From positions 6,503,276 to 6,527,140 of the forward strand of contig NC_049981.1 in assembly GCF_000003815.2 (NCBI RefSeq): a stretch of 23,865 bases of DNA. Reading direction: 5' to 3'. Origin of the DNA: Branchiostoma floridae (Eukaryota; Chordata; Leptocardii; Amphioxiformes; Branchiostomatidae). A model generated the notes under the pieces. It did not search any database. It was not told the DNA's origin and saw only the letters and a program-made list of their open reading frames with translations. A program made the position numbers and the translations under genes. Positions 1-10,155 of this stretch are shown piece after piece (the first letter of the stretch is position 1; each line of letters opens with the position of its first letter).

Positions 1-28
1 ACTGACAGTCAGTCTAGAGGCCCAGTCG

Positions 29-1036
29 TCAGCCATGTTGTTGTGGGGTGTTGTAAAAGATCTGTCGAAGTTCCAGCCATCTGTGAATCGTTCTGTCCAC
101 GGTTCTTCCGCGATTAGTAGGGCGATCTTCAACTGCTGTTGAACCGCTCCTTTCCGAGGTTTCTTCTAAGGAATTTTCTCGCAAGTTTGCCGTTTGTACC
201 ACCGGTGTTTGTGAGCTTTGTACGGGATCTACAGCTTGTGTACTGTTTGTCTCGTGGTCTTCATCGACTAGCTCACCGACCCTTGGAACATGGCCATTCG
301 GTAAAGAATCCGGACCACCTTTCGTATTTGCGAGAGGTCCTTCGCTGCCTCTCTCATCCGGAAGATTTCTGTCACCTTCTTGTTTGTCAAAGGTGTCGGT
401 AGCACTCTTGTCATTTGGCTGAGGCTGCGATTCAAAGTTTGGTGGCGTTGAATTCTCTTCGCTCCTTTCCGTTACTCCAGAGTTTTCTCCATTGTCCGGG
501 TTTGTCGTGACGTCTTTGCCGTCAGAACTGTTAAAAACAGGTTGCCCTTCTTCCATTGTGCCCGTAGCTGAGTTTTCAAACTGGTCGCGTTGAGAAGACT
601 GAACTGTAGTCTCGGTGTTTGGTGCGAAGTCTTCTTTTCTGGAGTAGTGTGGGGTCTTCCTACGTTTTTTCGAGTCTTGCCGACTGTTGTTGTCGGAGTT
701 TGTGGTAACTTCTTCCCCGACCAAACTGTGTGGAACAGTCTCTTCTTCTTTCATGGTGCCCGCCACTAGGTTCTCAAAATGTCCGCTGTCTGTTTCAGAG
801 GCATTCTCCTCGTTTAGCGAAAATTGCTCTTCGGAGTGTCCATTTTGAGGAGGGTTGCTCCACAACTCCGTAACAGGTGGATTCGTGTTGTTGTTAGTCT
901 TGACTTTGCTGTACCTGCGCATTATATCCTCAATAGACCCCCTACTCACGGCTCTCTCCTCTGACTTCCCTTTCTCCTGATCGTTACCACTCCCGACTGG
1001 TTCCTCCGCAATAGTCTCCATCTCTATGGCAGCCAT
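29..1036 (-). CDS. Hydrophilic low-complexity protein, probably disordered, possibly nuclear (335 aa)
   Basis: Not recognised as a known family. It is an uninterrupted 335-residue frame, read leftward, starting at an ATG in good context (CAAACATGG). The protein is rich in E, S, T, N, D, Q and P and has no signal peptide, membrane segment or cysteine framework, so it is probably largely disordered. A basic patch KKRRK at about residues 123-127 could be a nuclear localisation signal. There is an internal duplication: residues 86-117 (HFEN...GTM...VTTNSDNN) and 152-183 (QFEN...GTM...VTTNPDNG) align with a 66-residue offset. The C-terminal end (about 311-330) is less acidic and could form a short helix (TIHRWLELRQIFYN). 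The gene may be intronless, or this may be a first coding exon reading off the left edge, although the frame ends in TGA 29 bases inside the window. That no chance stop falls in 1 kb, together with the repeat conservation, supports real coding. Function unknown. Confidence 0.6.
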   Translation of the reverse strand: MAAIEMETIAEEPVGSGNDQEKGKSEERAVSRGSIEDIMRRYSKVKTNNNTNPPVTELWSNPPQNGHSEEQFSLNEENASETDSGHFENLVAGTMKEEETVPHSLVGEEVTTNSDNNSRQDSKKRRKTPHYSRKEDFAPNTETTVQSSQRDQFENSATGTMEEGQPVFNSSDGKDVTTNPDNGENSGVTERSEENSTPPNFESQPQPNDKSATDTFDKQEGDRNLPDERGSEGPLANTKGGPDSLPNGHVPRVGELVDEDHETNSTQAVDPVQSSQTPVVQTANLRENSLEETSERSGSTAVEDRPTNRGRTVDRTIHRWLELRQIFYNTPQQHG

Positions 1037-1330
1037 GTTTGTGTACTTGTGGGGCTGGTTCGAACACTAAGCTACTGTGGCTCGCACAAACGTCGACTTT
1101 GAACGCGCCCCAAGTCTAAATCATTCCAAAGCCCCCAGGTCACCTTCACCCGCCGAGCTCCCTTCGAAATACCTGGCCGTCTTCATTTAAGGTAGAAGAG
1201 TATACGTCTTCAGTCACATGGATGGCAGACTTCGGTTGACATAGTTTTTGGACAGATTTTTACCCTCCGTTACTTCCTCCTCGTAACCCTGAGGCCGTAC
1301 GCTAACCTGAGAGGGTGACGTAATCTTTAC
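1037..1330 (-). promoter_or_regulatory. Probable TATA-less promoter of the 335-aa gene
   Basis: This is the sequence immediately upstream of the leftward gene starting at 1036. It holds a CRE-like TGACGTAA at 1316-1323 and an ETS-like GAGGAAGTAA on the minus strand at about 1270-1279, and it is more GC-balanced than the AT-rich DNA beyond 1330. No TATA box was seen. The promoter assignment is inferred from position and motifs only. Confidence 0.3.
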
Positions 1331-2940
1331 TTAGGGACCATTGCACTTTATACACTCAGTCAAAACAGACAGGTGTGGACTTAAATCCTTGTTACTCATT
1401 TGCCGGGTACATGCTCTTACAAACAACGATATATCAACATTTAGATATGATTTTTTGATAAAATATACCATAACAAACCGTATAAACGACGAAGAACGAA
1501 ATGTGTGTTCTTTTTCTGCTTGCTTTGAATTCCATGTTACCTGTGAACTGGCAGAATCCAAGCGTCTAGCAAATTGCTAAATGATTACTTCAACACACAA
1601 TCAACGGAGACCAATATAACCGCATTGACGTACCTAAAACAACGGTTGGTTGTACGAAATCTGTCAGTTCAAGCTTTCTTAGCACAATTGCAGATATTTT
1701 TTTGCGAAAACGTACACAAAGGATGCTTCAGATTGATACTTGTGTATACGTGCGTGCACGTTCGCCTGTCTATATCTAAATTAATCTGATGTTTGCCAAG
1801 TTTCTAGTGTATTTGTATAGTGGTTAATGGTTCGCTTGCTGAAGCGGGCAAAGTCCCCTGGTCCAGGTGTGCCAAAGTGTTTGTGTAGCTATTTGTCTGG
1901 GTTTGTTTTTCAGGACGGCGAAACATTTTTGGGTATCCTTGTTACAGATTTCTGCTTAGTCAGTTTTTTTGGATGGGGTTTTTCTTCAAGCAGATACGTT
2001 GCGCCGACTTTTCATTTTCATTAATGTCCCGTTGTTTTTTATTCTATTGAACCTCTGCCAATGCGTACAATCATTCAAAAAGTCGTTGTTAACAAGTCTA
2101 AGACAGTTTCTTTAGAGATGACGACTGCCTAGAATCATGAAAAGGGAAAACTAATAACTATGGACTATGAGAATATGATCATGATATTATGTTTACTACA
2201 AAATTGATTATCGAATGTTGACTTGTATTTTTTGTGTACTATTAAGTACACTATTCAGTATTTTTTGTGTCCTATGAAGTACTATTTTGTGACCATATTT
2301 CTCATAAAAGCACAAAATCCCACCATAATACAGAACGTGGGACAGTTCATTAGCCACTGCCTTCAAAGAAGAAGTCAAACCCGACAATAGTATTCACTGT
2401 ATCATATATAGTTGGTTAAACACTAGTTTTATGTATCACACTATCTACTTCTATTGGTCCTTGTGCAATTAGCCTTCAGGCATGATTTTGCAAACAAACA
2501 CCAAATTAAGAAGGCAAGACCTCTCACCTCCATCATCCTAAAACTCTTGAAAAATGGCGTAGAACGCACATTTATCAAAGTTAAATAAAGGTCAAAAAAA
2601 CATATATTTGTACTCAGCACATTTCAGCTATATCTACTTCGAATTCGTAAACAGAGTAGCTTCCTATCAGCTTTAATAATAAAACGTCCGCATCGATAAA
2701 ATCACGCACAGTTTGTAGGGTATGCGTTACAAACACTCAGCAAATATAAATACTGTTCCACAGTTTTCTCAATGATTTTTTTAATATGACGTCTAGTGAG
2801 GTTTTGGTCCAAACGTCGCTCCTCTTGCAATTAGGTTGAGACAGATGGCCATTGACTGCATCGTTTCTATGGAAAAAGGAGACGCTTGATTAGATAGAAA
2901 ATAGCCATAGAGTCTTTCTCTCTGATGATGTATACAGTTC
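1331..2940. other. AT-rich intergenic DNA, no gene recognised
   Basis: Short frames occur on both strands, but none has composition, splice context or length suggesting a gene. The segment is AT-rich with stretches such as TTTTTTGTGT and imperfect repeats of GTACTATT around 2235-2290. I see no terminal repeats or RNA gene. Confidence 0.4.
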
Positions 2941-4241
2941 AATCATTCAAATTTTAAAAATAAATCGGACTGTGTTGGGACGCGACGGAGCCCCCTAATT
3001 TCCTTTATTCCTTTATTTAGATACCATTTAGCCCGTAGGGCTAGTCTACCAGGGTTCGAACATATACAGCGCAAACATACATGTATTTTATGTATATATG
3101 TATACAAAACAGATAAAAAACATTCACAATCACAAGAAACTATCAACTTTAGAATACATGATGGTAGATTGCCTTTTTAAATCGTGAAATGTTGGGCAGG
3201 GATTTGATGTGTCACGGTTGGACATTCCATAGACAGATGGAACGGTAGAGATCTAGAAAAGTTCGCTTTTTTGAGTTTGTTTTGGGCTTATCTAGATAGT
3301 TTAAAACTGAAGGAATCGGATAATCTAGAATATATGTGGGTAGAATGGACAGGGACGTTGGAGCTACAAATGTTATTCGGCTCCTTACTGACAAGTATTC
3401 TGAAGAACATTGTTAAAACCAACCCACCCGGACCCGGCAGCAAATAAGCCCGGTCACCCAACCATGAAACAGCAAGAGGTAACCTATATGCAGAATCTGG
3501 AAGTCCACCGAGACAAATTTGTGGCTTCAGACCCCAACTGAGTGGCGCTAGTGTAATGGCCGTACAAAAATGGCCCTATCAGAAACGACGTAAAGGAGGT
3601 ATCGCATTGCATTGGGGGCACCCTAGTGGCACTGCGGAGTTCGAAAGATGAACAACGGATTTCAGATAAAGAACGAATTTTCTTACGTTTTGTGTATTTT
3701 GTTGTCTTCTAAGTCATAGTTTTTCGTTTTGCGCAATACCTATAAAATAAACTATAAAAGAATGGAGAACAAAGTTACACAGTGCCATAGTGAGAGAACC
3801 CGCAGTGCCGCACCCGTGCCCAATTTGCAGTGAGACACTACTTCTAGGCAAATTTACAACGGCAAGTTACGTGGGATAGCTGAAAGTATATTGTCAGTTA
3901 ACTCTCTTGTGACGTAACAGAATGTTGTAGACCTTTGTTCATGCCTGTTATAGTGTCGCTGACTATGCTAAGACAAAGGTTCCTGCGGCTAGACTAGTAT
4001 TAACTCTAGTTCTATCACTTTTATCCTCGGGGTAACCTATATCCGTTGTTTTGGGGAAAATATTGTATTTAGGAATATCCTCACGACGGTTAGAGATTTC
4101 AAACTGTAATAGTTTGAATGTGTTGGGTCTACTGAAATATTTCAAGATTTTGAAATTTGAAACCATGGTTTTTAAAACTACATGCATAGGTTACACCGCG
4201 AATAAAGGTGAACTACCGTTTCCTTTTTACACGGCCTACTT
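2941..4241. other. Intergenic DNA 3' of the cysteine-rich peptide gene; contains dispersed-repeat fragments
   Basis: No convincing gene. On the minus strand, AATAAA polyadenylation motifs lie at 3004-3009 and 3012-3017, about 1.2 kb past the peptide gene's stop, so their link to it is doubtful. The stretch 3672-3733 resembles 10571-10630 in intron 1 of the EGF gene (shared ACGAATTTT, GTGTATT, GTTGTCTTCT, CGTTTTG), so a dispersed repeat probably lies here. The region 3150-3450 has the look of an old repeat but I cannot name it. Confidence 0.35.
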
Positions 4242-4329
4242 TCAGCCCAATGTGTTGAACAGGTCCTGGAAGTCAGTATTGCCGGTACCGTCCACACAGT
4301 CAAAGTTACAACCGTTGCAGTAGTTAGAC
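4242..4329 (-). CDS. Exon 4 of the cysteine-rich peptide gene (last three cysteines and stop)
   Basis: The acceptor is TACTGTATATGCAG. It encodes SNYCNGCNFDCVDG and a short acidic-to-neutral tail ending NTLG, then TGA at 4242-4244. No obvious AATAAA lies within the next few hundred bases on this strand. Confidence 0.72.
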
Positions 4330-4649
4330 CTGCATATACAGTAGAAAAAGGAAGACAACTTGAATGCCTAGCCGGTTTTGAACAAAGCAACAATGCTTAG
4401 ACGATGTGTTTGTTTGACTGTTTATTCATTGCCTTGTAACATCCTGCGCAACGTTATCGGTTAATTTTTTTTCTAAACAGATAAAAGTACAACACACACA
4501 CACACACACACACGTACACACACACACGCAAGTACGCACTTGCACAAACACGTACACACACACATGCACACAAACGTGCACACACACGTTAACACACACA
4601 CACACGTTCACACGCACATGCACACACATGCGTACACACATGCACACAG

Positions 4650-4683
<34 letters not shown>

Positions 4684-5571
4684 CACCCCAAGTTTACATT
4701 GAAGTGCGGGGCGCCCATTCAAATATTACTGTACAGCCAGTGCCAGTGGACACATCCTACCGGTTTACAAATATTGGTTTTCTGGTTACATATTCACCCC
4801 TACCTGCACGTAGTCCCCTCTGGACACATCGCCATCATACATGGGTCGACAAAACAATACACCATGTTGCAAGCTGAAACACACAAGCACGAATAGAGAG
4901 CAAGTCGTTATAGATTTTACACTTTTTGTATATTAGGTACAATTTTAAATGATTAGACCCTTCATAGCATAAAACCGTGAACTGTTTGATTACATGCGAG
5001 GCAATAAATTTCTTCGAACGGGCCTGACCTAATATAATATTAATATTAGTAATTTTATTGCGCAACATATGTATACGGTACAAAGCATGGCACTGATACA
5101 TAACTACAGTTGTAAAATGCTAAAGAGTGCGTAGTATGGGAGGAAAATGGTCTTTAACAATCATTGGAGGGATTTCTAGTGTCTAGACATTCTTAAATTA
5201 ATTTTCCTATGTATGCCATAATATATGAATCTCCCTCTCTTCTCTCTCTCTCTCTCTCACCGTCTTTCTTTCCATCTCCTTCTCCCTCTTTTGTGCCCCT
5301 CTTAGTATTTACAATTAACATATGACACGCACTATTAAATATGTCTGTATCATTCAAAAATTACTAAATTTACTATGTGACATACATACCGATCCCACCG
5401 TTACCATCGTTCCATGGCAAAATGCTCAGCCTGGAGAGTTCCATGGCTGAAAAAACAACAACTTTAGATTTAGATTTAGATGGATTTGTCGAATATTCTC
5501 GATCGACATAAGTCTACGTACGTCCAAAGAAAGATACGATAAAGATGTAACTTGTTTAGAACAGATGAACA

Positions 5572-5608
<37 letters not shown>

Positions 5609-6654
5609 ATCGTTGTTTAACGTCTACTTCACCGCTAGACATGGTCTCATGGTGCCTTTTCTGCTGTTGCTTCTTCGTTTGTTGCCCTCACTGGTGCTCA
5701 TTAAAATGATCAAAATTCTAAATACTGAACGATTTTATAGTTTGCTAATAAAGGTAGGTAGTCTAATAGCATTTTCGAGGCAGTAAGGGCAATGGGTTGT
5801 TATCCATTGCGTTTAGGGCCCGGTATTGGGGGTCGGGGTGGGTTTACTCAACCCTCTTCTTCCCCAATCTAAAGGTGGGGTCACACATGCGTATATATTA
5901 AAGTCCGTTTGAGGTGCGTATGAAGCTCTTAGTCTCTACCAGGCTCAACAGGTCGCGAGGAAAATAGTACAAATTGGACAAATATAGATACATAACATGC
6001 CAGATGAGTTAGCTAACTCGTCTGACATGTTACCTATTTAAGTTTGTCCAATTTCTATTATTTTTCCAACGACCTGTGGGGCCTGGTGGAGGTAAATACT
6101 CCCATGCGCGCCTCATACGGACTTAAATATATACGCAGGTGTGGCCCCACCTTAAGTCAGGTAACCATTTTTACACCTGTGTTCAAAAATCACGGGTCTT
6201 AGTGGCAAGTATGCAGATGTTGACACACTGGCAGCACCCAATCCGTAGGAGTTTTTGCACCTTTAGACAGATTAGCCGTGAGGCTCGGTGGGCGTCACTC
6301 CACAGTCTTGGGGGCAGGGGCATGGCGAGTATCGGACCTACTGATTGTGATTCCAACGCTCTTGTCGTTGCGCAACACAGACAATCCATACCCCCCCCCC
6401 CCCCACACACACAGACCCCCACCATTTTCTCATACTTACACCTGTGTTGAGTAAGGAACGTCGTTTAAAGTGCCTTTCCCAATGAGCCACGATTTGTAGC
6501 ATGACAGAATTAAAACTCAAGACCTCTGGGTTTTGGGCCAAACACCCCCACTTATCTACTAGTAAAAGTTTAGAAACATCATAGTCAACATTATTGAGAT
6601 CTTACCCTGAGAGAAGGCGAGTAGCCCAAGAAAGATGACGAGGGTTGCCTTCAT
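4242..6654 (-). CDS. Secreted cysteine-rich peptide, 87 aa, four exons
   Basis: Spliced gene read leftward. Coding exons are 6606-6654, 5390-5446, 4804-4873 and 4242-4329 (49, 57, 70 and 88 nt; 264 nt in all, 88 codons with TGA). All introns are GT-AG, with phases 1, 1 and 2, and the frame joins without error. Residues 1-17 (MKATLVIFLGLLAFSQA) are a textbook signal peptide, with cleavage likely after SQA. The mature chain of about 70 residues is anionic (about 8 acidic against 2 basic residues) and has eight cysteines spaced C-x4-C-x4-C-x4-C-x5-C-x4-C-x2-C-x3-C, so four disulphides are possible. The FVDPC and NYCNGC segments recall short cysteine modules with DPC...YCGGC cores that I remember from other invertebrate secreted proteins; this is a recollection, not a database match. 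Expression is probably driven by the TATA box at 6732-6739. The role is unknown; being anionic, it is not a typical cationic antimicrobial peptide. Confidence 0.72.
4491..4682. repeat. AC microsatellite with CACGTA/CATGCA interruptions
   Basis: About 190 bases of (AC)n, interrupted by GTACAC, ATGCAC and CGTTCACAC words. It lies in intron 3 of the cysteine-rich peptide gene. The long His/Thr-rich or Cys/Val-rich frames over it are artefacts of the repeat. Confidence 0.95.
4804..4873 (-). CDS. Exon 3 of the cysteine-rich peptide gene (first five cysteines)
   Basis: Acceptor TGTGTTTCAG, donor AG|GTAGGG. It encodes ACNMVYCFVDPCMMAMCPEG followed by TTC and two bases of an arginine codon. It contains five of the eight cysteines. 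It leaves in phase 2, which the last exon fits. Confidence 0.72.
5231..5258. repeat. CT microsatellite
   Basis: Short (CT)n tract in intron 2 of the cysteine-rich peptide gene (minus strand), followed by further pyrimidine-rich sequence to about 5300. Confidence 0.85.
5390..5446 (-). CDS. Exon 2 of the cysteine-rich peptide gene (linker after the signal peptide)
   Basis: The acceptor follows a pyrimidine-rich GTTGTTTTTTCAG; the donor is G|GTATGT. It encodes MELSRLSILPWNDGNGGI, cysteine-free, after the spliced alanine that ends the predicted signal peptide. Flanking phases 1 and 1 match the neighbouring exons. Confidence 0.7.
5572..5609. repeat. TTG trinucleotide repeat
   Basis: About 12 uninterrupted TTG units in intron 1 of the cysteine-rich peptide gene. 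The leucine run read from it on the plus strand is not evidence of a protein. Confidence 0.95.
5871..6153. mobile_element. Foldback MITE with a palindromic core (family A, full copy)
   Basis: The two halves are inverted copies. The left arm (AAGGTGGGGTCACACATGCG, then TATATATTAAAGTCCG, GAGGTGCG, ACCAGGC, ACAGGTCG) reappears reverse-complemented on the right (GGCCTGGT, GCGCGCCTCATACGGACTT, ATATATACGCAGGTGTGGCC). The centre is a tight palindrome around 5995-6035 (CATGCCAGATGAGTTAGCTA then ACTCGTCTGACATG). No protein is encoded, so it is non-autonomous. The target-site duplication could not be fixed; flanks look like TA/TTA. Related sequence recurs at 21475-22065. It sits in intron 1 of the cysteine-rich peptide gene. 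Confidence 0.8.
6391..6404. repeat. Poly-C tract
   Basis: A run of about 14 C followed by ACACACACA, in intron 1 of the cysteine-rich peptide gene. It is one of several long G/C homopolymers in the window. Confidence 0.9.
6606..6654 (-). CDS. Exon 1 of the cysteine-rich peptide gene (signal peptide)
   Basis: It starts at ATG 6654 and encodes MKATLVIFLGLLAFSQ plus the first base of an alanine codon. The donor is CAGG|GTAAGA, a strong consensus site. The TATA box lies about 80 bases upstream. Confidence 0.75.
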
Positions 6655-6731
6655 GGTCTCTGTTGAGGGTTATAAAACGCTGTATCTTTCCAAGTATGGC
6701 TTGTTGTACTATTAAGCAATACGTGCTGTGG

Positions 6732-6739
6732 TTTATATA
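6732..6739 (-). promoter_or_regulatory. TATA box of the cysteine-rich peptide gene
   Basis: TATATAAA reads on the minus strand. A start site 25-30 bases downstream would fall near 6702-6710, leaving a 5' leader of about 50 bases before ATG 6654. Spacing and match are both good. Confidence 0.65.
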
Positions 6740-6865
6740 GAATGGTATAGGCGGACGTTAGGATGTTTGTTTTGTTTATTTAGACAGCTGTCTGTTCACA
6801 CAAGCTATGCTTAGATATGCTATTTCATTGCCTCCGTGATAAATGGAGGTATTGTTTGTGTCTCT

Positions 6866-7284
6866 CTGTGTGTACATGTGTGTGTGTGTGTGTGTGTGAC
6901 GTGTGTGTGTGTGTGACGTGTCTGTGTGTGTGTGACATGTGTTTGTCTGTGTGTGTGTGACGTTTGTGTGTGTGTATGTGACGTGTCTGTGTGTGTGTGA
7001 CATGTGTTTGTGTGTGTGTGTGTGTATGTGACGTGTGTGTATGTGTGTGACATGTGTTTGTCTGTGTGTGTGTGACGTTTGTGTGTGTGTGTATGTGACG
7101 TGTCTGTGTGTGTGACATGTGTTTGTGTGTGTGTGTGTGTGTATGTGACGTGTGTGTGTGTGTGACGTGTCTGTGTGTGTGTGACATGTGTTTGTGTGTG
7201 TGTGTATGTGACGTGTGTGTATGTGTGTGACATGTGTGTGTGTGTGTGTGACATGTGTTTACAAGTGTGTGTGTGTGTGTGACA

Positions 7285-7327
<43 letters not shown>

Positions 7328-7341
7328 CGTGTGTATGTACA

Positions 7342-7382
<41 letters not shown>

Positions 7383-7401
7383 AGGACGTGTGTGTGTGTA
7401 C
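6866..7401. repeat. GT-rich minisatellite, about 535 bp, with GACATG/GACGTG interruptions
   Basis: (TG)n blocks are punctuated at intervals of about 20-30 bases by TGACATGTGTTTG and TGACGTG(T) words. The interruptions form a higher-order pattern of roughly 110 bases that repeats several times with small changes. It starts about 130 bases upstream of the TATA box of the leftward peptide gene. All His/Thr or Cys/Val frames here are artefacts. Confidence 0.95.
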
Positions 7402-10088
7402 GAACTGAAACGAATCTGTTCTGTGTTGAATGAATGGATTGCAAGGTATCAGAAAGATTCTACTTTGCACATATTTCATTCAAAATGGATCAATATCTTG
7501 TAACATTTACTGTGTATTATTCATACACTAGGCAATGATATATATATATAGGTAAGGAAAGCGTTTACGGAATACTAGACTAACTGCTCTAAATGATACA
7601 AAAGGACTATGGTTTGTAGCAAAGGCGATGAAAACAACAAATTGGACCGAAAATGACATGGGCCACCATGGACAGATCCAAAACCCTCACTTTCAAAATC
7701 TGTCTGCAGAGCCCAGTGCCCGTATTTGTCTGTCTCTAACTGTCATTTCTGCAGTAAAAGTACCATTTATTTTTCTCTGCACTGGGTTGATTGCATCTGA
7801 AATATATGTTGATGCATGTCTTTCAAACTAGTGGGTATAGTGTTGCTTTGAGAATTAATTTTGGCAAAGGTTCCTGACTTTTCTACAACAAGAGTGGAAA
7901 ATGTGGCCATCTTGAATAAACACCATACAGCCCCCTCCCTGTTGACCAGATTTTGCCTGCGGGGCCCAATTATTTCGTACCAGGTAGTTGTTTGTCTCTG
8001 CATCTATAATCAGATGGTTAATTGTCATCCAGCCGTCAGGCAGACTTGTCACATGTCCTTTTGTTTCTTACAGTAGACAGGCTCCTTGGAAAGTTCCATA
8101 AGTTTGTAGCCTCCTTTGCAGACCTCTAGAGTGGGCGTAGTTTTTAACATGAGCTCTATACCGGAAAGGAAGTTGTTTCCTCACTGACTTCTGGGTGGTA
8201 CAGATCTTCCTTAAGAATAGACAACTTGCTGTGTAACTTGTGAATCGGCGGTTCCCCAAATAATTCTGTGAAGGAGCTCGAGGCTACTTAATGCTTCAGT
8301 GACTGGGCGTCTTTTGTCACATTCCTCCTGAGTTTCTGGATCTCACTGAGACATACGCACGTCCTTGGTGCGGGTGTGTCAGATTTTGATCCTGAGTTTT
8401 CATCGCTTGGAGACCGTTGGAGTCTACTCACAATGGTATGTACACATTTGTTATAAAATTGTAACTTTAGTACCAAAAGAATTAGAGGAATTTGCTCCAA
8501 TTTGTGGGTTTTTTTTGCCATTTTTCACACCAGCTGGCTTCAGAAGTCACGCACAAACAAATCCCAGTTCACAATTTGTAGTTCGCCAATGCTGGAGAGT
8601 TTTTGTATTTACCGAGAAAAATTTCCACAGCACAGGCCTTGATTGCCATTCTATTTAGGTATACGTCACAATGCCTACCCGGGGCCCGACGAAAAATTAA
8701 AGTTTATGCCAATAAATATGCACAAGGCATGCTGATGAATTATTTTTGGTCCGTTTTGTGTTTTTGTTGTCTTTTATATCTTACTTTCGTTCCCCCAAAC
8801 ATCCCGGTCAGGCCCCTTTATGGAAATGTGACGTTAGCCTTAGTTGGAGTGTAACACTCGCAAACGAAGGATCCTCGACTAAACCTTGGTCCGAAAAATC
8901 TTGTATTCAGACCTTTTAGTCGCTGTAATATTACGACAATGGGTTTGGATAAACCAAGAAGAATTTTCACATCAAAACGACACGACTTCGTTTCCCTAGT
9001 GCTGTAGTATAGCCGGAAGAGTATGCTAAAGTAAGGAGTATGGGAGCACCGGTAAACTAACTAGTGTGATACTCAGGTTAGCAAACTACCTTTTCAGCAA
9101 ACTACCCCACAACGAAAAAAATGCTTCGGTCACATTTCCAACCAGAACCCGTCTGGGCAACTTTTAAGAACGGAAATTATGATATATAGGACAACAAAAC
9201 ACATAGAAAATGAAATGATTAGTCATTACCAAAATGTGTGTATATTCATTGATAAACACTTTTTGTTTTCGTTTTCGCAAACATCCCGGCCGGGTCCCGG
9301 TTTGACCGTTTCATAACATGTGAAGTTTGTGGATAAGTCTCGACGTAATCTTACTTTTAAGTCCAATTTTTACTACTTTTGTAGCCCAGCCCTCCCGTCA
9401 GAAGCCAATTCCTACCGCCACTAAACACTTGTTTCCGTTTTCTTAGCTTATGGGAACAAAGCTTTTGCAGTTCGCGCACTTTGCATTATTTCAGGCAAAA
9501 TCTCTTTATTTTAGATTTGTTTGCAGGTTTTCAATCGGAGCATTTAATTCTGGAGAATGATGTCTATATTTTGACAAAGTAGACGAAACATAGCCAGCAT
9601 TGTCGAGAGAAAGGGAAAATGTAACAGTTGAGACGTTTTTTTCTCTCTCTAGAAGTTGTTGTCTAACTGAGTTAAATAATGTTTTGAACACCATGATTGA
9701 TGGATCTTACGTCTATGGAATCTCGGTGATTTCCCCCCTGGGATGTTTCTTTTGTTCTGTGACATTTGTCTGTTGATTAGGTCCACTTTACAGACGTAAT
9801 CCGTGAGAAAAGAAGAGGGCTTCAGTCTTTTTCTCGTTTTCTTCGCCAAGAACGGAAATTTGCAGTGTAGGTATACGTAATGGGTACAGCGCAACAAGTC
9901 ATGGACTAGACATAGGGTCCATGACGACGTTTGCTGGTACTGCAGCAGACCTCCTGACATTCTAAATCATTTCACGCTCCAGGCGTGTTATGGACACGAT
10001 TATAGAGTGGTATTTTCTTGATTTGACGGGAAACATCTGCGCGAATGGTTCATATTTTTACGTTTTTGTGCTGCAGCAGGTGAACAGA
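7402..10088. other. Intergenic DNA between the divergent peptide and EGF genes, no gene recognised
   Basis: The frames here are short and lack domain features or paired splice sites. A (TA)5 tract lies at about 7541-7550. The phrase CAAACATCCCGG occurs at 8796-8807 and 9278-9289, each after a TTTTTGTT-rich stretch, suggesting two fragments of one dispersed repeat. The 3' end should contain the promoter of the EGF gene, but I found no clear TATA box. The pyrimidine-rich GTTTTTGTGCTGCAG ending at 10076 could be a splice acceptor for a short 5' untranslated exon. Confidence 0.4.
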
Positions 10089-10155
10089 ATGGATCACCGT
10101 TGGGTCTGTTTGATCATCTTCCTGCTGGTACTGGCAGACAAGGCGAGAAGCAAAG
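10089..10155 (+). CDS. EGF gene exon 1: signal peptide
   Basis: ATG in good context (ACAGAATGG) followed by DHRWVCLIIFLLVLADKARSK. The hydrophobic core VCLIIFLLVLA fits a signal peptide cut after VLA. Donor AAAG|GTAGGG, phase 1. An in-frame ATG at 9990 would add 33 residues before the signal peptide and is rejected as the start. Confidence 0.75.

Noticed and set aside
139-402. 87-codon frame on the plus strand
   Set aside because: Antisense shadow of the 335-residue minus-strand frame, with no independent features.
1050-1075. GGTTCGAAC resembling a tRNA T-arm (also near 3053)
   Set aside because: No matching acceptor, D or anticodon arms at the right distances.
3212-3394. Possible LINE 3' fragment
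   Set aside because: The texture suggested an old retroelement, but no recognisable reverse transcriptase motif or tail repeat was found.
4426-4896. Frames encoding Cys/Val-rich or His/Thr-rich proteins
   Set aside because: They are translations of the AC microsatellite in different frames; no splice or start context supports them.
5565-5786. Poly-leucine frame
   Set aside because: Derived from the TTG repeat within an intron of the opposite-strand gene.
6776-7503. Several frames with His/Thr or Cys/Val repeats on both strands
   Set aside because: Artefacts of the GT minisatellite; every frame through it is open.
9990-10088. Upstream in-frame ATG extending the EGF protein N-terminus
   Set aside because: It would bury the signal peptide behind 33 residues; the ATG at 10089 has good context, and a possible splice acceptor lies between the two.
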